This document shows positions 11,700 to 21,733 of a stretch of 64,000 bases of DNA, piece after piece; position 1 is the first letter of the stretch; every line of letters begins with the position of its first letter. The notes below the pieces were generated by a model. The model made no database searches. It was given only the letters and a program-made list of their open reading frames with translations, and was not told the DNA's origin. The DNA comes from Gnetum montanum (Eukaryota; Streptophyta; Gnetopsida; Gnetales; Gnetaceae). The stretch spans positions 302,296 through 366,295 of the forward strand of contig MNCI01002977.1 in NCBI GenBank assembly GCA_015680685.1, given 5' to 3'. A program made the position numbers and the translations under genes.

Positions 11700-12590
11700 G
11701 TAATAAAAGGTCGCTTTACGTCTTGCCGGATTCTGAAGGAATTGTCGAGGTGACCGATCTGTACCACACAAAGCATAAACAACCTCAAAGGATGTCACGT
11801 TTATGCCAGTGCACGATGAGGTGTAGAGCACATGCAAGACTATTGTAGGAAAAGTTTAGTTGACAAGCGATCAAGAAGGCTTTATGTCCCGCAGGTTCCT
11901 GGAGGAACCGTTGAGGTGACTGACTTGCACCACACAAGGTGTAAACAACCTCAAAGGGTGTCACATTTATGCCTGTGCGATCTAGGGTGTAGAGCATGTG
12001 AAAGACTACTATAAAAGGAAAGTCAAGTTAAATCATTGTCGGAAGTCTTTATGTCTCATAGGGTTCCGGAGGAATTGTCGAGGTGACTGATCTACACCAT
12101 ACGATGCGTAAACAACACAAATGGGTGTCAAGTCTATGCTAATGGAAGCCAGGGTGTGGAAGGCTTACAAGACTACCATAAGATGAGAAAATTAACTAGC
12201 GACCAATTTGGATTTATGTCTCGTAGGATCCCTGAGGGACCGTCGAGGTGACTGGTCTGTACCACATGGGATGGGGTACAGAACGTAGGCAAGATAACTG
12301 TAGGATGGGCAAGCTAACTAGCAATCAGGTAGGCTTTCCGGGACCATCGAAGTGACCAATCTGTACCACATGAGATGGGGTGCAGAACACATGGAAGAAA
12401 ACCATAGAATGAGCTAGTTAACCGATGTTCGGAGGCTTTGTGTTCTGTAGGGTTTCAGAGGAACCGTCGAGGCAATCGATCTGCACCGCACAAAGAGTAA
12501 ACAACCGCAAGAGGGTGTCACATTTACGCTCATGTGTACCAGGGTGTAGAAGGCTCATAGAACTACCATGACATGTAGAAAAGGCACCAA
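11700..12590 (-). repeat. Leader tandem repeats, about 166 bp, six units (element B)
   Basis: The marker GTCGAGGTGAC or close variants recurs at about 11744, 11911, 12077, 12242, 12347 and 12467. The first three intervals are 167, 166 and 165 bp, and the last two are shortened (105 and 120 bp). Each unit also holds a CTGYACCAC block, and the less-degraded units have a TAAACAAC...GTGTCA block. The array fills the leader between PBS and gag. C has one unit at about 43470-43640. Confidence 0.85.
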
Positions 12591-12593
12591 AAG

Positions 12594-12611
12594 TCCCTCC
12601 TTCTAGTGCCA
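12594..12611 (-). other. Element B primer binding site
   Basis: Just inside the 5' LTR the element strand reads TGGCACTAGAAGGAGGGA, six bases from the LTR end. It begins with the TGG expected of a tRNA 3' CCA complement. Element C has the near-identical TGGCGCTAAAAGGAGGGC at the same place. I cannot assign the primer tRNA with confidence. Confidence 0.75.
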
Positions 12612-13344
12612 GAAAACTATAGCGACCAAAAACATCAGTGGCTGGAAGAACACCGGGGGTTGGCGGGTGCAACAGTTCCAACCCCGTATCTGCAGGAGGG
12701 CCATGCTGGGTGTGTACAGACAGGGGGTGCCCTGAATGGTCTAGTTGATTAGACAAGGACTTACATTGGCGTCAATATAGCCTTTTGCAACGTAAATAAT
12801 GTGAAATGTGAGATAATGCTTAAGGGTAAATGAAGCAGGGGAGAAACTGTAAAAATGCAACAGTAATACAAAGTAATTCTTAAAGGTGAATAAGACAGAA
12901 AATAATGCAAATACGATATAAAAAATGAGAGATAAAGTAAAGTGTGGTTAGAAACATGCACCGCTCCAAAGCTACAAACTCGTTCGGTCAGGATGGATAC
13001 AATCAACTGCACAGCGTGATGGAGTGCAAAAATCCCGAGGGTAACCAAGGCATGCCGAGTGAAAAGAGCTATGTGCTCAGATGCAGACTCATGTACAAAC
13101 AATGCGGGGTTCTACCAAGGTGGTAGAATGGATAGAACGACCTGACGCTAGTCGAGAGAGACTCGCTATTTACAGTGTTAGACAGATGACTTTGATATTA
13201 CAATGCTAGAGAGAAGGGAAATCTTTGTTTTAGAATTTCAAAGTTCCCACCACTTGGAAATTGTCTGCTTCAAGAAAGATGCGAATTCATTTGAAATTGC
13301 CAACTTTGAAAATTGTGGGCTTTTTTACATGTTGTTTGCTGGGG

Positions 13345-13352
13345 TATTTATA
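13345..13352 (-). promoter_or_regulatory. TATA box of element B 5' LTR
   Basis: TATAAATA on the element strand. This is the promoter copy that would have driven genomic RNA of B. The U3 hairpin cluster lies about 250-690 bp upstream of it. Confidence 0.72.
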
Positions 13353-13594
13353 GGACATGAGGGCGTGCAAAATGGGTGGTTTGAATGTTATGTGCCTCAG
13401 GCCTTGCTTGTTTTGCTAGCGCCACTTGTGTCATTTATGACCATTGGACCTACAAGACCATTGCGATGCGAACTTGTATGCAATAACTACAATCCTACTA
13501 CACCGTAATTGTACCGTCATCATTTGGAGACATGTGCCAATGGTCTGATTAGCTGGAGTGCATTGATGTCGCACAAACACCTGTATGCCTTTCT

Positions 13595-14045
13595 ATGCTT
13601 TGTGACGTAGCATGCTTGGTGTAGCATAGCACTTTGTCACATGTTTTGCTATATGTCACATGCTTGCTATGCTATGCCTCACTACGTAGCGTAGCGTGGC
13701 GTAGCAACTTGCATTAGTCGCAAAAGCTTTGCTGATTTGTAAACCTTGTCTCCTGCGACGCAAGTCTTGCGAACTCCGTTGACTCCGCCTTTCGAACTAC
13801 CTTCTGTCTCTTTCGTAGGATTTCTATGCCTTGTTGTGCCATGTAGCTCAGCATAGCATAGCAGCAGACATGGTCCGCCGCTTCCTGATGGGAAGGGACA
13901 TCACTGCAGAACTCAAAATTGGGCAAGGGGAGTGGGTAGTGAAGTCATTGCCATGCTACACTGTGTGGCATCACGTAGCGTAGCACTTTTTTCTGCCATC
14001 ATCTTTTGAAGCTTGCTACGCTACATAGTGTAGCGTAGCGTAGTA
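13595..14045 (-). repeat. U3 hairpin cluster (element B 5' LTR)
   Basis: Repeated GTAGCATAGC, TAGCGTAGC and complementary units at about 13605, 13620, 13665-13710, 13850, 13955, 13975 and 14015-14045. The strongest inverted repeat is GCTACGCTACA (14015-14025) against TGTAGCGTAGC (14029-14039). Confidence 0.82.
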
Positions 14046-14667
14046 GGCTTCGTGACTTAGAAAACTTGCCGAACTATTTCTTGCACATCTAGAATGCTGC
14101 TGTAGATTCTGCACACTATTTTTGAGTAGGCTACTAGCTATTTAGGCTACTTTGGTGGGCAGGTAGGATGGTACAGAACTTGTCCATGCTCAAAGTAGAA
14201 AATTTTCCAAATTAGTCGACTTGGACTCAGAACATTCTCTTCCCAATGAACTGCCATAGTGCTGCACAGACTGCAAGAGCCTGGTGAAGCAAGGATGACC
14301 CCGCATTTTTAGGTTGTTTCATTACTGGGATCACCACGTGTAATGCATGTGCTTGAAGTGTTCGTACTGAGGCACTTAACTAGGAGGAAAGGATTGAGGG
14401 AGAAAGAAATAAATAACAAATAATAAATAACAGTAAAGAAAATCATAATTAGCCTATTCCATGCACTGTAAGGTTTATCCAAAAAGCTCTTCTTTATTAC
14501 CGTATACAAACTTGTGTTCAGGTACAATGTTTGCTTGAATAAAGATCCATTCACTTTGCGACTCCTACTGCGGGCACATGGAAAATATTCTATCTCTAGA
14601 GTGATCAATCTACCAGAGTTTCCCTATTGTCTAGCCTAGGATGAGGAAAAAAGGGAGAGCTGCCTCT

Positions 14668-14675
14668 TATTTATA
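14668..14675 (-). promoter_or_regulatory. TATA box of element A 3' LTR
   Basis: TATAAATA on the - strand, directly downstream of the palindrome array (element orientation) and upstream of an R region with the CTTTATTACCGTATACAAAC block shared with other Athila-like LTRs here. Confidence 0.7.
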
Positions 14676-14687
14676 GATATGACAACG

Positions 14688-14786
14688 CACCGCGATATCG
14701 CATACGCGATATTGCATGGGTCGCGATATTGCGTACGCGATATTGCTGCCGTCACGATATCACATCCCTCGCGATATCGCGTCCCA
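14688..14786 (-). promoter_or_regulatory. GCGATATCGC palindrome array in U3 (element A 3' LTR)
   Basis: Six copies of a 10-bp palindrome close to GCGATATCGC, at about 14692, 14705, 14722, 14736, 14753 and 14771. Some are paired around a TACGC centre, so two palindromes form a larger one. The array fills the space between the LTR terminus and the TATA box, where upstream promoter elements would sit. The second LTR has eight copies. Confidence 0.85.
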
Positions 14787-14789
14787 TCA

Positions 14790-14801
14790 TACCCCCATGA
14801 C
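14790..14801 (-). other. Element A polypurine tract
   Basis: The element strand reads GTCATGGGGGTA immediately before the 3' LTR. It is the plus-strand priming site and confirms - strand orientation. Very similar motifs occur at 15359-15370 and 16709-16720. Confidence 0.82.
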
Positions 14802-16700
14802 TAAATGAAAAATCATCCTCGGGTTCCTTACAATAACTGGGAAGGTATGGGATTATTGACTCAAAAGAAACTCATGGGATGACATGTGAACGGATCATCA
14901 TTACAAGACTTGACAAAATTGGTGTTCATGACAACAAGGGTGAACACCTTATTACATTGACATCAGGCCTTAGTTGGCATCTGAGAAAGAGAAAGAGAGA
15001 AAGAAGTGTTGTTGTTGCCAATGCCAAGATTGCACCTTCAATTGTCCATCCGTAAGTGCATCATTGATCTTATTCCTTGCATAGCTGCTTCATCACCGCT
15101 CCATTCCAAGTGTTCCTTCTAGATTCGGTCCGTTGTCGTATGATTGCCATCTACACACACAACACAATCTTATATTAGCAAGGGTAAATGAATCATCATG
15201 TAATTGATACCTTGCTATGGTGTAAGTCCATTGGCTAGGTTGTGGTATGGCTGATTGCGAATCTAGAGATGTATTAAGAGTGACTACCGAAGGTGTAGGG
15301 GTTAGGAAAGAAATCAAAAAAATTGGGGCTAGTAAAAAATTGAAAAAATTGAGCCCTGTACCCCCATGACTAATCACAAACCTTCGGTAGCATTAGAATG
15401 GAGAAAGAAAAGGAATAAGAAAGATAGATAAAAAGGGAAAACTATGACATCGATGAAATGGATGTCAAGATGGGAATGAACAAAATAAAATTAATTGCAA
15501 AAATGTTAGGGAAAAGAAATTAACAAGTGCACCAAATAGGAATGTTAGTGGGTCCTCCCCAAAGTAAGTTCATACCCTGACAAACCCACATTCAAAGAGT
15601 CCATAGGCTCTAGGAATGTCATTTGGAACAAGAGTTAAAGTCTTAACCAGAAGAATTTACCAAAATGAAAACAATGTATCTACCAAGATATACACTAATG
15701 ATACAACCGTCAATCAGGTGAACAATGGAGAGAAGGGTGGAGAGAAAAGAATGGAATGGAATCCCAAGAGCAAGGTGGTGTACATACCCTTGTGGATTTT
15801 ATGATTAATGTGACTTGGTAAATCTCATCCCAACTTTGGCCTCAAACCAACCACATCCAGTGACTTTGCATCAATGCATTTGGCCAATCCATCCCCTTGT
15901 GTAATAAGAATGCACCTCCAAAGAGCCACCACCATTTTGACGAAATAAGGAGGAGAGAATGGGAAGCGAGAAGGGCCTTATTTAGAGGGAACATTTTTAG
16001 TTCCATAACGAGTGCTTGTATCCCAAGAGATTATTTTTGTCTAAGGGGTGTGCTTTGAATTCTTACTTTTTTTTGTTTTATGTTTTTATGCATGAGAACT
16101 ACAGCATGCAAAGACTTCTTATTTTTATTGACTCAGCTTTCGATAATTAGGTAACATCGGAAAAACAAGAAAACTCAAGAAGAAAACATCCAAGCACCCA
16201 GAAGCACGGCCAACACAAATGCATCAAGTTCCCTTGAAGTCACACCCTTTTCAATCCTTGAGTCCTTCCTTAGTGTGAGAAATTCTCAGTCACCAATTCG
16301 TTAGAGTTCTTATTAAGAAAGGGACTGTACATTGCCAAGTTGAGAGAGACCATAGAAACTGGTGGATGGATGGATGAAGTGAACTCATTACCTACCATAT
16401 CATAAGAACATACATTAGTATCAACATCATAACTTAAAGGTAAAAATCAAACATTGGTAATCAATATGAAAAATAGTTCATACCATCATTCCGAATACTT
16501 ATTGGGTGACAAACTTACAAGGTGGATCACACGCACACACGCACACACACAAAATGGAAAAGTATAATGATGTTGTAAAATAAAATAAAGAAAAGTTAAA
16601 GAAATTTGTAAAACAAAAAGGTGTAAAACAAAAATGTCTAAGACAAAAATGCGTAAGAAAAAAATTAAAAAGAACTGAGGACCTCGATTTATTAGCATAG
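14802..16700 (-). other. Element A 3' internal non-coding tract
   Basis: No pol or env-like domain. The GGGTGTGACTTCAAGGG block near 16240 (- strand) matches the spacer after integrase in D1 (22200) and D2 (38250). This tract is therefore the remnant of that spacer. It carries a second PPT-like GTCATGGGGGTA at 15370-15359. A 94-codon open frame at 15377-15093 has a hydrophobic N-terminus but no recognisable relatives in the window. A CA-rich microsatellite lies at 16528-16551. Confidence 0.65.
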
Positions 16701-16708
16701 GTGGCCAT

Positions 16709-16720
16709 CTCCCCCATGAC
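16709..16720 (-). other. Internal polypurine-tract-like motif (element A)
   Basis: Reads GTCATGGGGGAG on the element strand and continues into ATGGCCACC. It aligns with GTTGTGGGGGAGATGGCC in D2 (37729-37746), just after integrase. The match shows which part of the parent element A kept after losing RT, RNase H and integrase. Confidence 0.75.
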
Positions 16721-16939
16721 TGAATTGCAAGGGATAGATCCAAAATAATGAACACCTATTTGAATTTCTTAGAAGTGCCCAACTTCTCCCCATTGATGTC
16801 CTTAGATTAAGGGGTGGAAGTTGGCAACGCTCATATTCCAGTGTGTCTATGCCTTCGTTGTTAACATGAGTTGCTGCCTCAGTTCGTTCCATGCATATTA
16901 AGTTGCTCTTCCTAGTAGCTATCAACCATGGGGTGTCTA

Positions 16940-17420
16940 CTACTGGTGTGTGGTTGCTACATACAGGCGCTTTTGAATTTGTGTTTCTTGGGCACATCGA
17001 TTACATGGAAGAGATGCTAAACATTCTTCCATGTCATCATCCTTTGAGTCACTGTATGTGATGCATGGAACTCTCTTCTTCTCGATCTTTCTGTAAATGT
17101 TTATCTTAGATATTTGCAAGGAAAGATCACGGATCCCTAGGTACGCATCTACTGTACTTAGCCACGGCCTTCCCATTATAATTGGGAAGCCCCCTTCGTT
17201 GTTGTTAACTTCAATCACTAGGAAATCCACTGGGTAGGACCAACCACACCCAGTGATAACGATGTCTTCCACCAATCCCAAGGGAATGGTGATGGACTAG
17301 TTTGCCAGCTCTAGTTGAATCTTGCTCTTCTTAAGTTGGGGCAGGTTCTAGACATGATACATCTCTCATGAAATTAAGTTGACTCTGGAACCTGAGTCAA
17401 GAAGAGCCTTATGTGGTTTT
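16940..17420 (-). pseudogene. Element A retropepsin-type aspartic protease
   Basis: The active-site strand KALLDSGSRVNLIS, with DSG at 17398-17390, is intact but is followed by TGA. The next strand gives PLGLVEDIVI and PVDFLVIEVN. IIMGRPWLSTVDA supplies the second conserved turn. This layout is typical of Athila-like gypsy proteases. The coding region ends soon after, near 16700, where RT would be expected. Confidence 0.82.
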
Positions 17421-17559
17421 TTCCTAGTGATTTGTAAATAGATTAAAGGGCTCCCAGGATCAGATAGTTTCCTGGGAAGGTGGCCTACTTTGATCTAGTC
17501 TATTATGGTATGCATTAACATAACCGTATGCATACAACTATGATGTTGGACTCAAGGGT

Positions 17560-20036
17560 GCTCCGAAGTGTTAGATGGTGGAGGAGTGTACATGGGCTCA
17601 ACCATTTTTTTTGCGAGAGTTTGTTTGGGATTTTGGTTCTAAAGAGGGATCTTCTCTTTTTATAGTTGTTTGAACTAGCAACAGGTTGAATATTTACTGC
17701 TCTTGTAGTGTGGCGTTGCTGCGGTTGAGTGGGGAGTTCCCCTTACATTGTTGGAGCAAGTTGTATGGGAACTACAAGTGGAAGAGGTGTGGATGGAGTT
17801 GGATGGTGGTAAGTATGTGGGGTGCCTCCTAGAGGAGAAGGAGTCCTCCTAAAGTACTCCCAAACTTGGTAGTGACGTTGGAAAGTTGTGTGACCCATAG
17901 AGTCACTTGAAGAAACCGATTGCTGCACATAATAGCTGTAAGGATCAGGTTGCCGGTAAGGGTACTGTTGTGTTGGCAGTGGCATCCCCATGACTGTGGG
18001 TATGGCCACTGTTGATGTTGTCTGATGGATTGTGATGGAGTTTCACTTGGATAGTATGTTAGTGGTTGGTGGAACTACCTTGGGTTACCTTGGGGATAAG
18101 GTAAGCTTTGGGGTGTTTGCTGTTGGTTAAGTCTCGGATTAAGTGCATACACCCCAAACTCTTGTAGATGTAAGATGATTGGACAACATCCCTTAGGATG
18201 GTCATAGTGGCAGATCTCACATCCACTGTCATCATCTATGTCTAAATCCACAACCTCATCAAAGATAGTAATTTTCCCCTTATCCTTGTTATGTGCAGGG
18301 CCTAAATCTCTCCGCTTTGTCTTGTTCCTATCACTACTTCATTCCTCCTTAGACTCTTCCACAATTTTTAAGACAGTTTTAAGTCTAGATTCTAAGGAAT
18401 CCCATAATTGGTCTACCTTGGCCGATACTTCGATTGTTAGTTTTTGAATCAGCAAGGTTTTTTTGTTCACCAACTCTTTGAGTGGTGACTCATCCTCTTC
18501 ATTGCAAAATTTCACTCCCTTCTTTCGAAGAGAGGAATCATGGTTGTATTCTTCCGCACTCTCTCTTTTTCGTAGTTCACCTTTGTCTTTTTCTACTTGT
18601 TCAAACAAGTGATGTATCTTATGGGATCTAAGCTCTGATAATCTCCCTTGGGCATAAGTCCCAAGGGTTCTTCAAGTCTCATGCCTTAGCCCATCTACGA
18701 TGTGATGGAGTTGATCCCACTGTGCGTATCCATGACCTGGGCAACAATGTAACAATGCGTAGTAGTGGCCCATGGCAGCATCCAACAGTTCATGATTACC
18801 TTTCTTCCATCCTTGGATCTGCTTACGCAAATTAGACACTCTAGAGTATGTTTGATACTTATTGTTGAAGATTTCTAACATCGTACTCCACCTCCTAATG
18901 ATTTTTGGTTCTAAGGATCGGTGCCAACTCTCTGCTTCCTTGATGAGTGTCCTGGGGAAAAACTTTAGTTTTTACCACTTGTTCTCTATGTTTTGCAAGG
19001 CGTAGGCATCATGGAATAACTGTAAATGATGTTGCGGATCAGTGTTGTATCCCCCCTCAAATCGTGGGATGTTGTTCATGTATAAACACTTGATCTGACT
19101 ATCTTTTAAATGCCTTGTTGGAATTCTTACTGCCTCCGTTATGTCGAGCATACTTCGGGTGGCAAGTAGGGATTCTTCATGATCATCTCTCTCATGATGC
19201 CTATGATGTCTTCATTGTTCCCTACTTTTCCTTCGTTCATGCCCTTGTCCTCTCTCTTGACTTTCTCATCGAGGTCTCTCATTTTTCTTACTTTTATCCT
19301 CTCAATTATGCTCTTCATGATTGCTCCTAGAGATGAAAGGAGAGGGTGAATGATGTGAAGAAGGAGAAGAAGAAGGAGAACCATCGCCATGCCAATGTTT
19401 CCTACCTTCTCCTTGGCTACTATGGCCCCAATCGTGATGATGATCTAAGTGCCCGTCCTTGTTATGAGTTGTTGTTCCCTCTGTGAATAGTTGGCATTCA
19501 AGGGGATCAAAACCAGTGTTATGTATCGTTGATCATAGGTTATGATACCCTACCTCCTCACCATTGTTAAGAGGGGGAACATCATTTGATAGAGAAACTG
19601 CTATAATGATTTCATCATCTTCTATTTTGCTAAGGATGTGTAGGCCTTTGCCCTCCAACAGTGTATGTTGGCTCTCCTACCTTGAGTCCCTCATATGTTG
19701 TAAAGCTATGGGATGGTAATCCCTCATGTCAAGATCACCCATAACGTATTCAGCATAGACCTGAGTCATGCTGATTTGTGCCAAAGCACGGAGGAGCATG
19801 TTGGGGACTGCACGATTTGGAGGTAACACTATGTTACCATGCAAGTCTCTCTAGCGCATCTGTTCATCTTGATGGAAGATAAAAGTAAAGTTAGGTATAT
19901 ACTCATCGGGATGGGTATATTCCACCCTATATTGTTGAGGAATTGGTGGATTTAGGTTATGTGTTTTTGATTGTCGACTGTTCTTTGTATTATCGCTAGT
20001 GGGTGAGTTGCTCTTGTGAGAAGAAGATGAAGACAT
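17560..20036 (-). pseudogene. Element A gag
   Basis: Opens at 20036 with MSSSSSHK, about 125 nt after the PBS. The N-terminal part has the YTHPDEYIPNFTFIFHQDE block, shared with D2 gag at 33209. The capsid core (about 19130-18840) has HLQLFHDAYALQNIE and PRTLIKEAESWHRS. A Lys/Glu-rich coiled segment (18608-18339) follows, then a knuckle-like CEICHYDHPKGCC near 18220. A Gln/Pro-rich tail reaches protease. In-frame stops include TAG at a Trp position near 19852. Confidence 0.85.
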
Positions 20037-20161
20037 TATGTCTTATCGGTGTGCTATTACCATTATATAAATTTTTCTTTAATTAATTAACCCGAAGGTT
20101 TGTTTAGGCTCCCAATGATGTGAGTGATATCCTATGTTCTATTTAGCACATAAACACTTAG

Positions 20162-20179
20162 TCCCCGACAACGGTGCCA
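20162..20179 (-). other. Element A primer binding site (tRNA-Asp type)
   Basis: TGGCACCGTTGTCGGGGA on the element strand, one base from the LTR end. Plant Athila-type elements use the 3' end of tRNA-Asp, whose complement is TGGCGCCGTTGCCGGGGA. Two transitions separate them. Confidence 0.88.
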
Positions 20180-20880
20180 ATGATGAGTGGCGAGGTACCC
20201 CTACACTCAACCATACGAATACAAGCGTAGCACGCGCGATCCGGTCAAACTCCACAGACTAAGTGCCTACAAGCCCCATTGAACACTTAGGGTTAATCAT
20301 TCATTGTCTTCCTAGACTTACTTGTAGTTGTCATGGTGTATGGTTAAGCCTGAGGTATATGATTTTTATAGCTTTTTATGTTTTTGTCTCCTATGCTATT
20401 GAGGTGAAGGGCTAAAGAGATTAACTAACTAACTCTAACTAATAAACTAAGTCTAAATTACCTAGCATCAACATCTGTTCCCACTTACTGTACACACCCT
20501 AAACTGATGCAACCGTGGGTACCAAACACTAATTGTTGCTGGGATCACCACGTGTAACACACATGCTCAAAGTGGTCATACTAAGGCACTTAACTAGGAG
20601 GAAAGGTTGAGGGAGAAAAAAATAAATAACAAATAATAAATAATAGCAAAGAAAATCCTAATTAGCCTATTTCATGCACTGCAAGGTTTATCCAAAAAGC
20701 TCGCCTTTATTATCGTACACAAACTTGTGTTCAGGTATAATGTTTGCTCGAATAAAGATCCGTTCACTTTGGGACTCGTACTGTGGGCACATGGAAAATA
20801 TTCTATCTCTGGGGTGATCAATCCGCCATAGTTTCCCTATTTTCTAGCCTAGGATGAGAAAACAAGGGAGAGCTGCCTCT

Positions 20881-20888
20881 TATTTATA
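20881..20888 (-). promoter_or_regulatory. TATA box of element A 5' LTR
   Basis: TATAAATA on the - strand, about 150 bp inside the LTR start. It would drive the gag RNA of A. Confidence 0.74.
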
Positions 20889-20904
20889 GATATGATGATG
20901 CATC

Positions 20905-21030
20905 ATGATATCACATACGCGATATTGTAGGGGAGGATGCGATATAGCGTACGCAATATCACGAGGGATGCGATATTGCGATGGCTGCGATATCGCGTAC
21001 ACGATATCGTGGCCCATGCGATATCACGTC
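20905..21030 (-). promoter_or_regulatory. GCGATATCGC palindrome array in U3 (element A 5' LTR)
   Basis: Eight GATAT(C/T)-centred units. Several are arranged in pairs such as GCGATATCGCGTACACGATA, giving 10-bp palindromes at about two per helical-turn pair. The array lies between the LTR edge and the TATA box. Copy number differs from the other LTR of the same element (six), so units have been lost or gained since insertion. Confidence 0.85.
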
Positions 21031-21036
21031 CCATCA

Positions 21037-21660
21037 GTAACCAACGAGGAGATTACAAAAATACTAATCTGAACTATTAACAAATATATAAAGGATTAGA
21101 GTACAAAACTTAACCATGCTCTCTAGACTTATCATTCAACTTGGAAACTTCCTATTGGATATTCTCCCTATGAGTTAGTGTACGGGAAACTTCTAATGCT
21201 TCCAATTTAATCCAAGCTCCATACACTCTCAACGGCTTGTGATCTAAACCTTGACCTAAGTTTAGCATAGAAGGAAAGATTAATAAATCTGAATGTGCTA
21301 GATGAAAATTGCTTAGTGGCCCTATCCTTGAATGAGGTGTACAAGGCATTCAACAAGCAACATCATGACCTTAGAATTAGGAAAGTAAAACTTGAACAAG
21401 GAGATAAGGTTCTTTACTGGAACCCCACACATGTACCCCAAAAGACAAAATTTCAAATCTTGTGGAAGGGGCCTTATATAAGTGATCAAACCTTTTCCTT
21501 TGGGATCATGATAAGTTACAAACCTAATAGTCCAAATAAAAAGTAGTTGGTTAATATCTAACAAGTCAAACCTTTCCTAAAACCAAGATTGACCCATGTA
21601 ACTACCACCACCTCAACAGATGGACAACCACATTCTATTTTTTGGATCTCCTCCCTCCAA
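21037..21660 (+). pseudogene. Athila-like integrase C-terminal part of element D1
   Basis: Resumes D1 after the A insertion. The sequence aligns with 37106-37726 of D2 along its length. It covers the end of the integrase core (YSPYELVYGK) and the C-terminal domain, including an open frame at 21295-21546 with KVKLEQGDKVLYWNP. Several stops are present. It ends at the GATCTCCTCCCTCCAACTTAG block just before the assembly gap. Confidence 0.82.
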
Positions 21661-21667
21661 CTTAGTT

Positions 21668-21733
21668 NNNNNNNNNNNNNNNNNNNNNNNNNNNNNNNNN
21701 NNNNNNNNNNNNNNNNNNNNNNNNNNNNNNNNN
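21668..21733. other. Assembly gap (66 N)
   Basis: Sixty-six unresolved bases. In D2 the same place (37731 onward) holds the internal GTGGGGGAGATGGCC polypurine motif and roughly 55 bp before the T-rich tract resumes. The gap therefore hides the D1 copy of that motif and little else. Confidence 0.95.

Larger units (their letters stand above)
746..14321 (-). mobile_element. Element B: Tat-lineage Ty3/gypsy retrotransposon, - strand
   Basis: The LTRs at 746-2406 and 12618-14321 bound a complete but decayed element. The 5-bp duplication is TTGCT (741-745) against TTACT (14322-14326), one transition apart. On the - strand the order is 5' LTR, PBS, repeat-bearing leader, gag, protease, repeats, RT-RNase H, second RNase H, integrase, 30-bp repeats, 3' UTR, PPT, 3' LTR. 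The extra archaeal-type RNase H between the RT-linked RNase H and integrase is characteristic of the Tat lineage (Tat, Ogre, Retand). Length is about 13.6 kb. Stops and frameshifts in every ORF show it is dead. Confidence 0.9.
12618..14321 (-). repeat. Element B 5' LTR (1,704 bp)
   Basis: Partner of 746-2406. Its first base pair is TA where the other copy has TG, and it ends GTTGTTTCA. It carries the TATA box at 13352-13345 and a U3 hairpin cluster at about 13595-14045. The cluster includes a 25-bp inverted repeat at 14015-14039, with 11-bp perfect arms around TAG. Confidence 0.9.
14322..14789 (-). repeat. Element A 3' LTR, inner part
   Basis: Continues the LTR interrupted at 745. GGGATCACCACGTG here (14327) corresponds to the same string after GTTGCT in the intact LTR (20537). 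It runs to GTCCCATCA at 14789. Joined to 386-745, the LTR would be about 820 bp, against 856 bp for the other copy. It holds the TATA box at 14675-14668 and the palindrome array next to the LTR end. Confidence 0.9.
386..21036 (-). mobile_element. Element A: Athila-like gag-protease LTR retrotransposon, - strand, with element B nested in its 3' LTR
   Basis: The termini read TGATGAGT...CCCATCA and are flanked by the perfect 5-bp duplication GTAAC (381-385 and 21037-21041). Read on the - strand the order is 5' LTR (20181-21036), tRNA-Asp-type PBS, gag, retropepsin, a non-coding 3' tract with several polypurine motifs, PPT, then the 3' LTR (14789-14322 plus 745-386). RT, RNase H, integrase core and env-like regions are absent, so it could only have moved using enzymes supplied by a relative such as D1 or D2. 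Without the 13.6-kb element B it measures about 7.1 kb. It interrupts the integrase of D1, so it is younger than D1 and older than B. Confidence 0.9.
20181..21036 (-). repeat. Element A 5' LTR (856 bp, intact)
   Basis: TGATGAGTGG...CCCATCA, next to the PBS on one side and the GTAAC target duplication on the other. It holds the TATA box (20888-20881) and an eight-copy palindrome array (about 20905-21030). It aligns with 386-745 plus 14327-14789. Confidence 0.93.

Noticed and set aside
20162-20179. tRNA-Asp gene fragment
   Set aside because: Only the 18-nt complement of the 3' end is present, at the exact PBS position of an LTR element. The same holds at 32993 and 63361, and for tRNA-Met at 32624.
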